In this document: positions 1-9,341 of the stretch, piece by piece
Numbering within the stretch: position 1 is the first letter of the stretch
Layout: every line of letters begins with the position of its first letter
From: Actinomycetales bacterium
Lineage (GTDB): Bacteria; Actinomycetota; Actinomycetes; Actinomycetales; Dermatophilaceae
Assembly (NCBI GenBank): GCA_016710385.1
Contig: JADJVX010000024.1
Location: forward strand, 1-24,532
Direction: 5' to 3'
Length of the DNA stretch: 24,532 nt
The notes under the pieces: model-generated
Database searches by the model: none
The model's input: only the letters and a program-made list of their open reading frames with translations
Told to the model about the DNA's origin: nothing
Position numbers and translations under genes: made by a program

Positions 1-21
1 CCGACGGGTATGCCGTCCGGT

Positions 22-1449
22 TCAATGGTCACTTGGGTCACCGGCTCGGACGGCCAGTCTCGAATCTGAACCCGGCAGCTGAAGGACCTCTTCCTCACTG
101 CGGAACAGGCCGCCGGGCACCTGACTCCGGGCCACCACCTCGTCGACGAGGCGCAGCGCACAATCGGTGCCGTAGATCGGCTCGGCGACCTGCCGGTCGC
201 GGTGTCGCGAGGCCGCGCTCACGACCTCGGCGACGAACCCAGCCGACACCGGCGGGGCCAGCACCATTGCCGCCGGCCAGCAGCGACTTCACTGCGGTCG
301 GTGCCGAAGCGCATCGTCACGCACGGGAGTCGGTGTTGGCCCCTCCCTGCATCGAGCCGGAGTCGGTGGCGATGAGCGAGCACTTGAGGAAGGCCGCGAT
401 GACACCGGAATATCGGCCACACCGACGTGACGATGAGCGTCTCGGGGAACTCCCGCGCCAGGGCATGGAGCCGGCCCTGCAGGTCCCAGGCGTTCAACGC
501 CCACTCGGTGCCCCTTGAGCGACACCCACAGCACGCTGTGGCCACGCCGCAGCAGCATCTCGACGGCATCGAAGTAGCAGGTGAACCGCGCGCGGTCATT
601 GGCGTTTTCGCGGCGGTGCAGACAGACCCGATGAACTCGCCGGAGCGCAGCTGCGGGAACCGCTCGAAGATCTTCGATGACGCCGCCCGCTCTTTGGCCT
701 CCAGCGTGGCGTCGACGACGGTGTTGCCGACGACGGCGATCGCGTCGGCCGGGTAACCTCGTTGAGCAGGAACCCGCGGACCAATTCGACTGGGGCAGCG
801 TGGAATCCGGTGCCCGCATCAGAGACCCGGGTGTTGAACTGCTCGGGGAAGGGTTCCTTGCTCCCGAACGCATAAGTGTCGAGCTCCACGGTGCCCAGCG
901 AGATAGGCGTCCCAGTCGAACCGCCTGGCCTCGAAGTCGGCGATGTGCCGGGTGAGGAACTCGCGCCGGGGCGTCATGGTGCGGATGCCCGCCTTCCACG
1001 TGCACACAGGCCACCCGGTTCATGTATGCCGCGACGGTCACGCCCACGATGTGGCGGTGTCACCGTGCGTGTAGGGGCACGATGGTGTGACCGGTCTCGC
1101 CGGCGGTGAGAAAGACCGAGTTGGCCGATGTGATGAGCGCGGCCACCCGGGCGCCCAGGTCGAGGCCGTCACCCATGACCAACCGGATGTCGACCGGCAT
1201 ACCGAACTCCTGGAGCATTCCCTCGGAGTAGGCGTAGTCGGTGTGTTGCCCGCTGTGGCAGACCGCGACCTGCTCACCGCGGCGGGCGAGCTCCTGCCAG
1301 ACGGGGTACTGCTTGATGATGTCGGGCTTGGTGCCGATGAAGACCATGTGGACCGGCCGTTCGACGCTGAAGCGCGAGAGCAGGGGCCGTGATGCCGTCT
1401 CGATCGATTCCCGAGGGGTGTACCTGATCTCGAGGCTGGTGTGACTCAC
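22..1449 (-). CDS. wecB: UDP-N-acetylglucosamine 2-epimerase (WecB-like), frame broken many times
   Basis: This enzyme family interconverts UDP-GlcNAc and UDP-ManNAc for surface polysaccharides. The pieces read, in order: an N-terminal part with FIGTKPDIIKQYPVW and CHSGQHTDYAY; HGDTATS; VTVAAYMNRVACVHVE; GIRTMTPRREF; a segment with DTYAFGSKEPFPEQFNTRVSD; IAVVGNTVVDAT; a part with HRRENANDRARF; ATDSGSMQ; VTMRFGTDR; and a C-terminal part beginning NMVLAPPVSAGF. HGDT, the HVE(A)G region, the GNTVVD element, HRREN and the DSG(S)MQEE region are family hallmarks. Start is GTG at 1449, whose GTGA overlaps the manC stop. At least eight frame changes occur (near 1070, 1045, 995, 890, 760, 620, 525 and 400–350), so no single frame encodes it. 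The stop at 22–24 is uncertain; another start (GTG at 41) may open a following gene. Homology is clear, intactness is not. Confidence 0.75.
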
Positions 1450-2538
1450 TGGATATCCCTCTCCGGGCCGGCGACTCCGGCGCAACGCTGCTGCAACTGG
1501 GCAATGGTCTGGGGGTGGTCCTCGAGGGTCGCGATCGGCGCAACGAGCACGACGGCGTCGGAGACGATGACCGCCAGGCCCTCGATGCCGGCGGTGACGA
1601 CGGTCATCGAGCTGTCGTTGACGACCAGACCGGAACTCGAGTCGAGGTCGACATGCGCGCCCGAGGTGACCAGGTCGGTGCCCTTGCTGTCGGCCAGGGC
1701 GCGATAGAGAGCGAGGGCCAGGTGCCGATGTCATACCACCGGAAGTCCGACTCCACGACCCCGATCGGCCAGCCGCAGTCGACGAAGGGCAACAACTCGT
1801 GGTCGGTCCCGGATCGCCGCGATAGTCGGCCGGGTCGCCACTGCTCACGTATGCCGTGATGGCGGCTCCCAGCTCGGGCGAGGCCTGCGTGTAGGCCTCG
1901 GTGAGGGTGGCCACCGAGAAGCAGTAGTGCGAGGTGTTCCAGAAATAGTCGTGCGCGGCGAGGAACTCCTCGGCCACGGCATGGCTCGGCTTCTCCGAGG
2001 AAGTCACGAGCGACCCGTAGCCGGGCATCCCCATCGCATGCCCGGTCGCCCGCACATAACCCAGCGAGGTGTCGGCGTGTGTCGGTGCGATCGCCAGCAG
2101 CGTGGTCCACGACGGGTGAGCCTCGACGAAATCGAAGGACCGGTCGGCGGCCGCCTGGAATGCCTCCAGCGGCACGATCGAGCCGTCCGATGCGGCGCTG
2201 AGCACGACAGCGGCCGGGTCGACGGCAGCGATGCGGTGGGCGATCAACAGGAAGGCCGCCGGCTTGCCCTCGGGTCGCGGCTCGACGACCAAGTGGGCAG
2301 GGTTGAGTTCGGGGAGCGAGGCAAGGACGTCATCGGCATACTCGGCCGTCGTCGAGACGAAGATGTGGCTGGCCCCGACGCACTCCTTGAGCCGGTCGAA
2401 GGTCTGGGCGATAAGCGGGCGGGTGTCGCCGAGGGCCTGGAACTGTTTGGGCTGCTCCTGGGTGCTGATCGGCCACAATCGGGTGCCGCGACCGCCGGCG
2501 AGAATGACGGCATACCGATGCGAGGTATCGCTCTTCAC
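1446..2538 (-). CDS. manC: Mannose-1-phosphate guanylyltransferase (ManC type), two frameshifts
   Basis: Makes GDP-mannose from mannose-1-phosphate and GTP in the cytoplasm. The N-terminus YAVILAGGRGTRLWPIS followed by PKQF is the nucleotidyltransferase signature; the family usually has Arg/Lys where this copy has TQEQ before PKQF. Further family segments are VVLSAASDGSI, TSLGYVRA, EKPSHAVAEEFL, YFWNTSHYCF, FVDCGWPIGVVESDFRWYDIGTW and a C-terminal domain starting near SGAHVDLDSSSG. Start is GTG at 2538, preceded by GGGAGC. The length is not a multiple of three: the frame changes near 1805 and again near 1710. The C-terminus ERDIQ-stop overlaps the wecB start by 4 nt, implying translational coupling. 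About 360 residues, normal for the short form without a fused isomerase domain. Confidence 0.85.
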
Positions 2539-2612
2539 GCCCCGTGCTCCCTTCGCTGTCACACGATCCAGGACCCTGGTGACCGTCGCCGCCGTCAGCC
2601 GGCTCGCGATGG

Positions 2613-3317
2613 TCACGCTATCGCGCAGCCGGTCGCCGCGGTCGTCCCGCAGCAGCGGCACAAGGTCGGCGAGCCGGAGCCGGCCCTGCGGGCCGTCACC
2701 TCGGGAGCGAACCAGACACACTGCATCCCGGCATTGACGGCCGCAGCCACCCCAACCGGAGAGTCCTCGATTGCTACCGCCAGACGACCCGGCACCTGCA
2801 ACCGATCCAGCGCCAGCTGGTAGACCAGCGGATCGGGCTTGCCGTGCGGCAACCCCACGGCCGAGACCCGCACAGGGAAGGCATGCTCCAGCCCGATCGC
2901 GGCGAGCGCGGCGTCGATGAAGGGGGCTGCCGAGGACGAGGCGACTGCCATCCGCACCCCGCTCTGGGCCAACTGCCGGGCGGTGTCGACGGCATCGGCG
3001 ATCGGGGTCGGGTCGGCGGCGAAGGCACGGGTCACCGAGGCAATGACCTCGGCGACCACGACATCCAGCTCCGGACCGCGCAGGGTCTGCCCCAACCCCC
3101 GCCAGTCGACGATCTCGGCGACCGTGTCGGGCACCCGGCCGCCGCGGAAGCGCGCCATGTCGGACTTGTCGATGCGGTGCTCGCCGTAGCCGCGCTCTCG
3201 CAGGATGCTCGCCAGCCCGGTGGAGAAACCGGCCGCCCAGAAGGGCTCGCTGTCCACGAGGGTCCCGTCGAGGTCGAAGATCACTGCTCCAGGGGTATGC
3301 CGTGGTGTCGGCTTCAT
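2613..3317 (-). CDS. HAD-superfamily phosphatase / beta-phosphoglucomutase-like
   Basis: A 234-residue haloacid-dehalogenase-fold protein. Motif I is VIFDLDGTLVDSE (nucleophile and acid Asp), motif II the Ser run in VASSSAAPF, motif III the Lys of HGKPDPLVY, motif IV IEDSPVGV. The cap region (residues about 20–95) fits the phosphoglucomutase-like subclass, whose members act on sugar phosphates; the substrate cannot be read from sequence, but its place before manC suggests a sugar phosphate. Start ATG at 3317 overlaps the stop of the upstream membrane gene (ATGA). The last ~30 residues (after FAPEVT) are Cys/Thr-rich and unlike the family. The alternative frame gives LRLADLVPLL, which looks right, so a frameshift near 2695 is likely and the stop at 2613 may be false. 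Confidence 0.8.
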   Translation of the reverse strand: MKPTPRHTPGAVIFDLDGTLVDSEPFWAAGFSTGLASILRERGYGEHRIDKSDMARFRGGRVPDTVAEIVDWRGLGQTLRGPELDVVVAEVIASVTRAFAADPTPIADAVDTARQLAQSGVRMAVASSSAAPFIDAALAAIGLEHAFPVRVSAVGLPHGKPDPLVYQLALDRLQVPGRLAVAIEDSPVGVAAAVNAGMQCVWFAPEVTARRAGSGSPTLCRCCGTTAATGCAIA

Positions 3318-4084
3318 GCCGGGGATATCCCCTCGGCCGTGCTGACACCCTCCTGGCCGGTGATGACGGTGCCGGAGGTCTGGCGCATCTTGTCCTCGGT
3401 GACCCGCTCGAAGCCTCGGTAGATCGACTTGCAGTAGCGGCCGAACCTGGCCTCCACGAGGACGCTCATGATGACCAGGCCACCCAGTGCCCACCCGGCT
3501 GCGGTCCAGGATTGCCGACCGGCCAATGCCAGGGTGGTGACGAACAGGCTGAGCGCGAACACTCGCTCCAGCCGGAGCCGCTTGAGCTGGGCTTGCACGT
3601 CCTCGTACAACGAGACATGCCACGTCATGACGGTGGAACGCTGGCGTTCGCGCTCTTCGCGGGCGCTGGAACGGTCCTGGATGGTGAACTGCACCTTGGG
3701 CTCACCCGGCGCCAACGGGTGCGCCCCGAGGGCGCGGGCGACGATCCACTCCCGCAGCCGAGCCCGCCCGGTCGTCGGTGCGTCGACTGCGGTCACCACC
3801 ACCCGGGACGGGAGGAACTGTCGGGTGCGGACGGTGATGCGGTCCAGCAGCCATTCGAAAGTCCAGCGGGCCATGCTCTCCGCGGCGACCCCGACGGCAT
3901 ACGCAATGGCGATCCCCATGAAGAACAGCAGCGAGGAGTTGGCCGACAGGAGCGAGACCTGAGCCGGGGTGAGCCGGTCGGCATCGACGTGGTCGACGAT
4001 GAGGACCACCAAGGCCAACGAGAAGAGGATCCCACCGACGAGGAACTCGACGGCATTGGCGATGAAGTCGGCGAAGGAGTCCAT
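3314..4084 (-). CDS. Membrane protein of unknown function
   Basis: 256 residues, not recognised as a named family. Four hydrophobic stretches are visible: residues about 8–32 (ANAVEFLVGGILFSLALVVL), about 42–65 (LLFFMGIAIAYAVGVA), about 190–205 (VFALSLFVTTLALA) and about 213–230 (AAGWALGGLVIMSVLV). Between pairs 2 and 3 lies a long, charged, probably cytoplasmic segment of about 110 residues. The C-terminal ~35 residues are also soluble. The ATG at 4084 is chosen because GAGAGGAG lies 8–15 nt upstream; a start at 4228 would add a non-hydrophobic, low-quality leader. It is the first gene of the string and overlaps the HAD gene by 4 nt, so it is probably co-expressed with the sugar-nucleotide genes; a role with them is inference only. 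Confidence 0.75.
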   Translation of the reverse strand: MDSFADFIANAVEFLVGGILFSLALVVLIVDHVDADRLTPAQVSLLSANSSLLFFMGIAIAYAVGVAAESMARWTFEWLLDRITVRTRQFLPSRVVVTAVDAPTTGRARLREWIVARALGAHPLAPGEPKVQFTIQDRSSAREERERQRSTVMTWHVSLYEDVQAQLKRLRLERVFALSLFVTTLALAGRQSWTAAGWALGGLVIMSVLVEARFGRYCKSIYRGFERVTEDKMRQTSGTVITGQEGVSTAEGISPA

Positions 4085-4264
4085 CGCGACTCCTCTCCCC
4101 CTCGCTCCCGACGGCAGCAGGTGCACGCTCGCAAGCCCGCCCCACAACCCTCCCAGGTTACACGAGCGGGCCATCACGGCAGGTAAGCCAGATCCCTTCG
4201 CGAACGGTGCCCGGGCTGGCCCGGTCATGCCAAGTGCGTCAGGGGTGACGCGGTGGGCATGACC

Positions 4265-4665
4265 TCAGGTGGTGGGCGGCACGATCCAGACCGCGACCCG
4301 GGGGTGTCCCGCATCCGTGTGGCGAGCTTCTCGATGGCCATGAAAAGGCGGTATTCCAGTCCATATTTCGCGCGCAGCAACGAGCGCAGGTGCTCGATGT
4401 CGGTGGGGTCCTCGCTCACCGTCGCCGCACCCGTGACGGTCTCGGCCCCCGCCTCGACGACGCCCCGCCGGGAGCAGCGCGCGACGGTCACTCGCGGGGT
4501 GTGGGCCAGCCGCTTGACCTTGCCCGTGCCGGCGGGGGTGAGCACGCCGAGGCGTTCGCCGTCCTGCACCACCCAGACGGCCGTCGACACCGGAGCGCCG
4601 GTGCGCCGGAAGGTCGTCAAGGCCACGAAGGGCGCCGTTGCGAGCGAAGCGAACGGTGGCTGCAT
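4265..4665 (-). CDS. PPOX-class (F420/FMN split-barrel) oxidoreductase family protein
   Basis: A small protein of the pyridoxamine-phosphate-oxidase-like fold, resembling the mycobacterial Rv2061c group of PPOX-class F420-dependent enzymes. Seen: FVALTTFRRTGAPVSTAVWV (first strands of the split barrel), LGVLTPAGTGKVKRLAHTPRVTV, ARCSRRGVV, and a C-terminal helix RAKYGLEYRLFMAIEKL. The frame shifts near 4300 inside the run GGGGG (plus strand): with one more base the protein ends RDTPRVAVWIVPPTT-stop at 4265, the expected closing strand, whereas the uncorrected frame runs on to 4225 with an unrelated tail. Start ATG at 4665. Cofactor choice (F420 or flavin) and substrate are unknown. It has no close partner gene here. 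Confidence 0.8.
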
Positions 4666-4739
4666 GCGGTGAGGCTATGCCAGATGGGCCGGGTCGGCAG
4701 CCCGACGACAACTGCGGTTACGTTGCTGGCCTGCCGCGC

Positions 4740-5051
4740 GGCACATCCCGCCCACCAAGCCCGTGGAACACGGCGAGTCGGAAGGTTCCCCGGCACATCC
4801 CGCCCGCCAATCCCGTGGAACACGGCGAGTCGGAAGATTTCCCGGCACATCGCGCCCGCCAAGCCCGCGGAACACGGCGAGTCGGAAGGTTCCCCGGCAC
4901 ATCCCGCCCACCGAGCCCGCGGAACACGGCGAGTCGGAAGGTTCCCCGGCACATCCCGCCCACCGAGCCCGCGGAACACGGCGAGTCGGAAGGTTCCCCG
5001 GCCCATCCCGCCCACCGAGCCCGCGGAACACGGCGAGTCGGAAGTTTTTCC
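4740..5051. repeat. Intergenic tandem repeat, 6 x 52 bp
   Basis: Six head-to-tail units of exactly 52 bp begin at 4740, 4792, 4844, 4896, 4948 and 5000. Units 4 and 5 are identical; units 1–3 and 6 differ at a few positions, and the last ends in a T-run (GTTTTTCCC). Each unit holds GGAACACGGCGAGTCGGAAG and GGCACATCCCGCCC-like blocks; in units 1 and 2 CCGTG-GAA-CACGG forms a small dyad. 52 is not divisible by three and all frames stay open, so coding is unlikely. The array fills most of the 476-bp gap between the divergent PPOX gene and the PAP2 gene and ends about 90 bp before the PAP2 start. No spacers, so not CRISPR. Confidence 0.95.
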
Positions 5052-5141
5052 CGGTCAGGCAGATCCGGGCACCCGTCATTAGGCTGACCTCTCGCCCAGC
5101 GGTCCGAGCGGAACCGCCCAGCGGAACCGCGAGAGGAATCC

Positions 5142-6013
5142 ATGAGCGGCCCCACCGACGTCAAGCCGGCGCTCACCGCGCCCGAAGAGGAGTCGATCGG
5201 GCCGCGCGACCTCACCACTGGCGCACCCGCGTGGGCGCCCGGTTGGTGGGCCTGGTCAACCATGTCATCGGCGCCTATGCGCGCTGGACCCTGGCCGTCA
5301 TCGCCGCAGTCGGCGGCCTCGCGGCGGTGATCACGACGGCGCTGGCCGCGCAGGTCTACGCATCGGTCACCGACGAGGGCGAGCTGGCCGGGTTGGACCA
5401 ACCGATCCTCGAGTATGCCGTGGGGACGCGAACGCCGTTCCTGGAACGGACCCTCACGACGTTTACCGACATCGGTGGCCCGGTGGGGATGCCCATCCTG
5501 GCCAGCCTCGTCGTCGCGGTCATGGTGTGGCGCTGGCGCTCTCGCACCCCACTGGTCCTGGCGCTCGTGGCGGCGGCCGGGTCACTTGCGATGACGACGG
5601 TGGGCAAACGTCTCATCGGGCGGTCGCGTCCACCCCGTGAGCTGGCCGTCCCGCCGTTCGAGAACTCGCCGTCCTTCCCGAGCGGGCACACGCTCAACGC
5701 CACGGTGATCATCGGCGTTCTGGTCTACCTCTGGTTGCTGCACCTCACCAGCGCCCGGGCGCGCACCTGGGCACTCGTCGGCGGCGCCTGCTTCGTCCTC
5801 TCAATGGGCCTGAGTCGGGTCTACCTCGGCCACCACTGGCTCACCGATGTGGTCGCCGGGTGGCTCATCGGGTTGGGCTGGCTCGCGACGGTCATCACCG
5901 CCCATCGGCTGCACCTCACCGTGCGCCGACGGCGGGAGGCGAGCGGCGCCGGGGCGGCGAGCGGTGCCGGGGCGGCGCGCACCCGGCATACCGGCTCTGC
6001 CCCAGGTCAGTAG
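5142..6013 (+). CDS. PAP2-family membrane phosphatase, one frameshift near the start
   Basis: An integral-membrane phosphatase of the type-2 phosphatidic acid phosphatase family; such enzymes dephosphorylate lipid phosphates (phosphatidate, undecaprenyl pyrophosphate) at the membrane. All three catalytic blocks are present: KRLIGRSRPP (5608–5637), PSFPSGHT (about 5670–5693) and SRVYLGHHWLTDV (about 5812–5853). About six hydrophobic helices surround them, starting with WTLAVIAAVGGLAAVITTAL. Start ATG at 5142 is preceded by GAGAGGA. The first ~27 residues (MSGPTDVK…) and the rest are in different frames; one extra base near 5219 would give TTWRTRVGARLVGLVNHV and join them. The C-terminus is Gly/Ala/Arg-rich. 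Its end overlaps the convergent RND gene by 7 bp. Substrate not determinable. Confidence 0.85.
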
Positions 6014-9000
6014 GTGCCGCGCAGGTCGGCGCCGAATCCGCGCTTGTGGCGGGCGCGTTCGAGCAGCAGGTAGAGCGCCGGCACGATGAGCAAGGTCAAC
6101 ACGGTCGAGCTGAACAGTCCGCCGATGACGACGAGCGCGAGCGGTTGGCTGATGAACGCGCCGCCGCCGGTGAGGCTCATCGCCATCGGCGTCAGCGCGA
6201 GGATCGTCGCGAGCGCGGTCATGACGATGGGCCGCAGCCGATGCCGGCCGCCTTCCAGGACCGCCTCCTCGATGCCCAGGCCGCGCCCGCGGTATTGGTT
6301 GACCAGGTCGATGAGCACGATCGCGTTGGTGACGACGATGCCCACGAGCATGAGCAGGCCGATCATCGACGCGACACCCAACGGCTTGCCGGTGATGAGC
6401 AGCAGCCCGATCGCCCCGGTCGCGGCGAAGGGAATCGACACCATGAGCACGAGCGGCTGCAGGAGGCTGCCGAAGGTCGCGACGAGGATCGCATAGGTGA
6501 TGGCGATCGCCACGAGCAGCGCGAGCCCGAGCTGCCCGAACGCCTCGGCCTGATCGGCGCTCACCCCACCGACCTTGGCAGTGGCGCCGGCCGGCAGCGG
6601 GGTGTCGGCCAGCACCTTGGTCAGCGCGGTCGTGAGTGCCCCGAGGTCCTCGCCCGTCGGCACCGCGCTGATGACCGCGGTGCGCGCGCCGTCCTGCCGG
6701 GTGAGGCTCGCGGGCGCGTCCTGCCGGGTCACCGTGGCCACGTCACCGAGGGTCAGCGGTATGCCGGTCGGCCCCACTCCCAGCCGCAGCGCGGTGAGCG
6801 CATCGAGCCCGACCGGGGCGCTGCCCTGGCGCAGGGTCACCGGGTGACCGACGCCGTCGATGGTGATCTCGCCGAGCGACGTGCCGCGCAGCGCGCCGGC
6901 GACCATCCCACCGACGACGGTCTCTGAGAGCCCCGCCTGACGAGCCTTGGCCCGGTCGACCTCGACGGTGACCGTCGGGATGAGCACGGCGAGGTCGTTG
7001 GTGACATCTCGGGCACCGGGCAGCTTGGCCACAGCAGCCGTGAGTGCAGTGGCCGCCGTGCGCAGGGGTGGCCTCGTCGGGGGCCTTGACGATGACCTGG
7101 GCCGTCGACGCTCCAGTGGGCCCGCCGCCGCTGCTGGCCGTGATGGTGCCGAGCTCGGGGTGCTGGTCGGCGAAGCGACGCACGTGCTCGGTGAGCGAAT
7201 CGACACCGCCCTTAGTCGTGGTGATGTTGAAGGTGGCCTTGTTGGCACCGCCCCCGGTGAAGGCGGCCAGGGGGCCGGTGCTGCCGACGGTCACCTGGTA
7301 GGTGACCACGTCGGGCCGGCCGTTGAGGCTCGCCTCGACCTGCTTGACGGCCTCGTCGGTGACCTCGAGCGAGGTGCCGGCCGGCAGCTTCTGGCTCACC
7401 GTGAGCGTGGTGCCGCCGGAGTTGCCGATGAAGTCGGTCTTGAGCAGGCTGGCGGCGCCGCCCGACATGACGAGCACGAGCAGGCCGAGCAGCACGGTGA
7501 CCACCGGTCGGCGCACCACCCAACGCAGCGTGGGCAGGTAGGCGCGCTGGAGCCGGGTGACGGGTTCGTCCTGCTCGGGGATCCGCGCGCTCGACTGGGG
7601 TGGCGGTGCCGGCGCCTCCTCGGTGAGGACCTCTCTGGTGAGGGCCTCCTTGGTGAGGGCCTCCGTGGTGAGGGCCTCCGTGGTGAGGGCCTCCTCGGTG
7701 AGGGCCTCCTCGGTGAGGGTCTTGCGGTGGCGACCGGACGGCATACCGGCGCTCTTGGCGGCAGCGTGGGCCCGGCCGCGGCCGGCGAGGAACCAGTAGC
7801 CGAGCACCGGCACGATGGTGAGCGAGACGAACAGCGACGCGATCATCGCGAGCGTGACGGTGAGGGCGAAGGGACGGAACAGCTCGCCGACCTGGCCTCC
7901 CACGAGAGCCAGCGGGATGAAGACCGCGACGGTCGCCAGCGTCGAGGACGTGACCGCGGTCGCCACCTCCCGGACGGCCGTGGGGATGGCCTCGCGGCGG
8001 GACTGGCCCATCTGCAGATGTCGTTCGATGTTTTCGATGACGACGATCGAGTCGTCGACGACCCGGCCCACCGCGATGGTCAGCGCGCCGAGGGTGAGGA
8101 TGTTGAGGGTGAACCCGCCCACCCGCAGGCCGAGCAGCGCGATGAGCAGCGACAGCGGGATCGACACGGCAGTGACGAGGGTGAGCCGCACCGACAGCAG
8201 GAACACAAAGACGACGAGCACCGCGAAGGCCAGCCCGAGCATGCCCTCGGTCGTGAGGTCCCGGACCGATTCGGTGATGAACGGCGCCTGGTCGTAGACC
8301 ACGGCGGTCTTGCCGTTGCTCACCAGTCGCTCGAGGTCGGGGCGCAGCTTTTCGAGTGCCTGCGAGATGCCGACGGTGTTGCCGTCCGGCGTCTTGGTGA
8401 TCGCCAGGGTGAGGCTCGGTATGCCGTTCGTGCGAGACCGCGACGTGACGTCGGCTTCGGCGAGGGAGACCTTGGCGACGTCACCGAGGGTCACCGTGGC
8501 GGGGTTCGCGGGCGTGGTCGGGGGCGTGGTCGTTGGTTTCGTGGTGGCCGCGGCGGTGGCCGGCGGTGGCGGGGGTGGCCGCGGCGGTGGCCGCGGGGGT
8601 GGCCGTGCGTGGCAGCGGCAGGGCGGCGAGCTGATCCACCGAGGTGATCGGACTGCCCACCTGGACGCTCAACTCGGACCGACCCTCGGCGAGCTGCCCC
8701 GCCGGGATGACCAGGCCGTTGACCTTGAGCACATCGCTCACCGCGGTCGGAGACACCCCGGCAGCAGCGAGCTTGGCCCCGTCGAGGTCGACGACCACGA
8801 CCTGGTCGGCCACTCCGCTCACCTGCACGTCACGCACTCCGGCGATGCCCGCAATCTTGGGCACGACCTGCGCGCGCACGGTCGCGAGCAGCTGCTGCTG
8901 GTCGGCTCCGCCGGACATCGACATCTGGATGATCGGGAAGTCACCGATGCTGCCGGTGATCACCTGGGGCGTGGCGCCATCGGGCAGGCCGCGCAGGTTG

Positions 9001-9341
9001 AGCACGGCCCGCTGGGCATCGGTCTGGGCGGTGCCGAGGTCCTCGCCGTAGGCCAGGGTCACCATGACGGTCGAGACGCTGTCACTGGAGGTCGAGGTCA
9101 CCTTGGTGACCCCGCGCAGCCCGAGCACCGCGCCCTCCATCGGGCGGGTCACCCGGGCCTCGACGACCGACGCGCTCGCGCCTGGCACCGGCGTGACGAT
9201 CCCCATGATCGGGAACTGGATCGAGGGGATGAGCTCCTGCTTGAGCGAACCCATCGCGATCACCCCGCCCACCATGAGGAAAACGGTCAACAGCGCGGTA
9301 AGCGCGCGATTGCGCAGGCTGAGGCGGGAGAGCGCGTTCAC
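6007..9341 (-). CDS. RND-superfamily efflux permease (SwrC/HAE1-like), two frameshifts
   Basis: A ~1,110-residue proton-driven exporter. The N-terminus has one helix (ALTALLTVFLMVGGVIAM), then IQFPIMGIVTPVPGASASVV and the first large extracytoplasmic domain. The helix bundle includes VGRVVDDSIVVIENIERHL with the paired Asp of HAE1-type pumps. The second half mirrors it and carries VGIVVTNAIVLIDLVNQ, with Thr where many relatives have Asn. A cytoplasmic linker with pentapeptide repeats joins the halves. GTG start at 9341 has GGAGG about 8 nt upstream. Frame changes occur near 8550 (in a GC-rich Ala/Thr/Pro linker) and near 7065; both sides match the family, so the gene was one protein. No periplasmic adaptor is adjacent, as is usual for Gram-positive members. 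Substrate unknown. Confidence 0.85.
7622..7726 (-). repeat. 15-bp tandem repeat in the RND linker, 7 units
   Basis: Units start at 7622, 7637, 7652, 7667, 7682, 7697 and 7712 on the plus strand (consensus GGTGAGGGCCTCCNY; the last is degenerate). On the coding strand they give repeated ALTEE / ALTTE / ALTKE pentapeptides in the cytoplasmic loop between the two RND halves. Being a multiple of three, copy number can change without breaking the frame. Confidence 0.95.

Noticed and set aside
22..1449. wecB as a true pseudogene
   Set aside because: Possible, but catalytic blocks are all preserved and frame errors also affect essential dnaX, so sequencing error is the simpler reading.
1060..3348. 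One 762-residue open frame spanning HAD, ManC and WecB
   Set aside because: The frame passes through family-like sequence only in parts; between them it reads Arg-rich nonsense while the true protein continues in another frame.
4225..4264. C-terminal extension of the PPOX protein
   Set aside because: It exists only because of a missing base near 4300; the corrected frame ends at 4265 with the expected strand.
4740..5051. CRISPR-like array or repeat protein
   Set aside because: The units abut without spacers, and 52 bp does not keep a reading frame.
4617..5401. Long open frames on both strands across the tandem repeat
   Set aside because: They arise from a stop-free GC-rich unit repeated out of frame; no family similarity or ribosome site.
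6947..8647. 566-residue open frame on the plus strand opposite the RND gene
   Set aside because: It is the complement of real RND sequence, rich in Arg/Gly/Asp/Glu with no recognisable domain.
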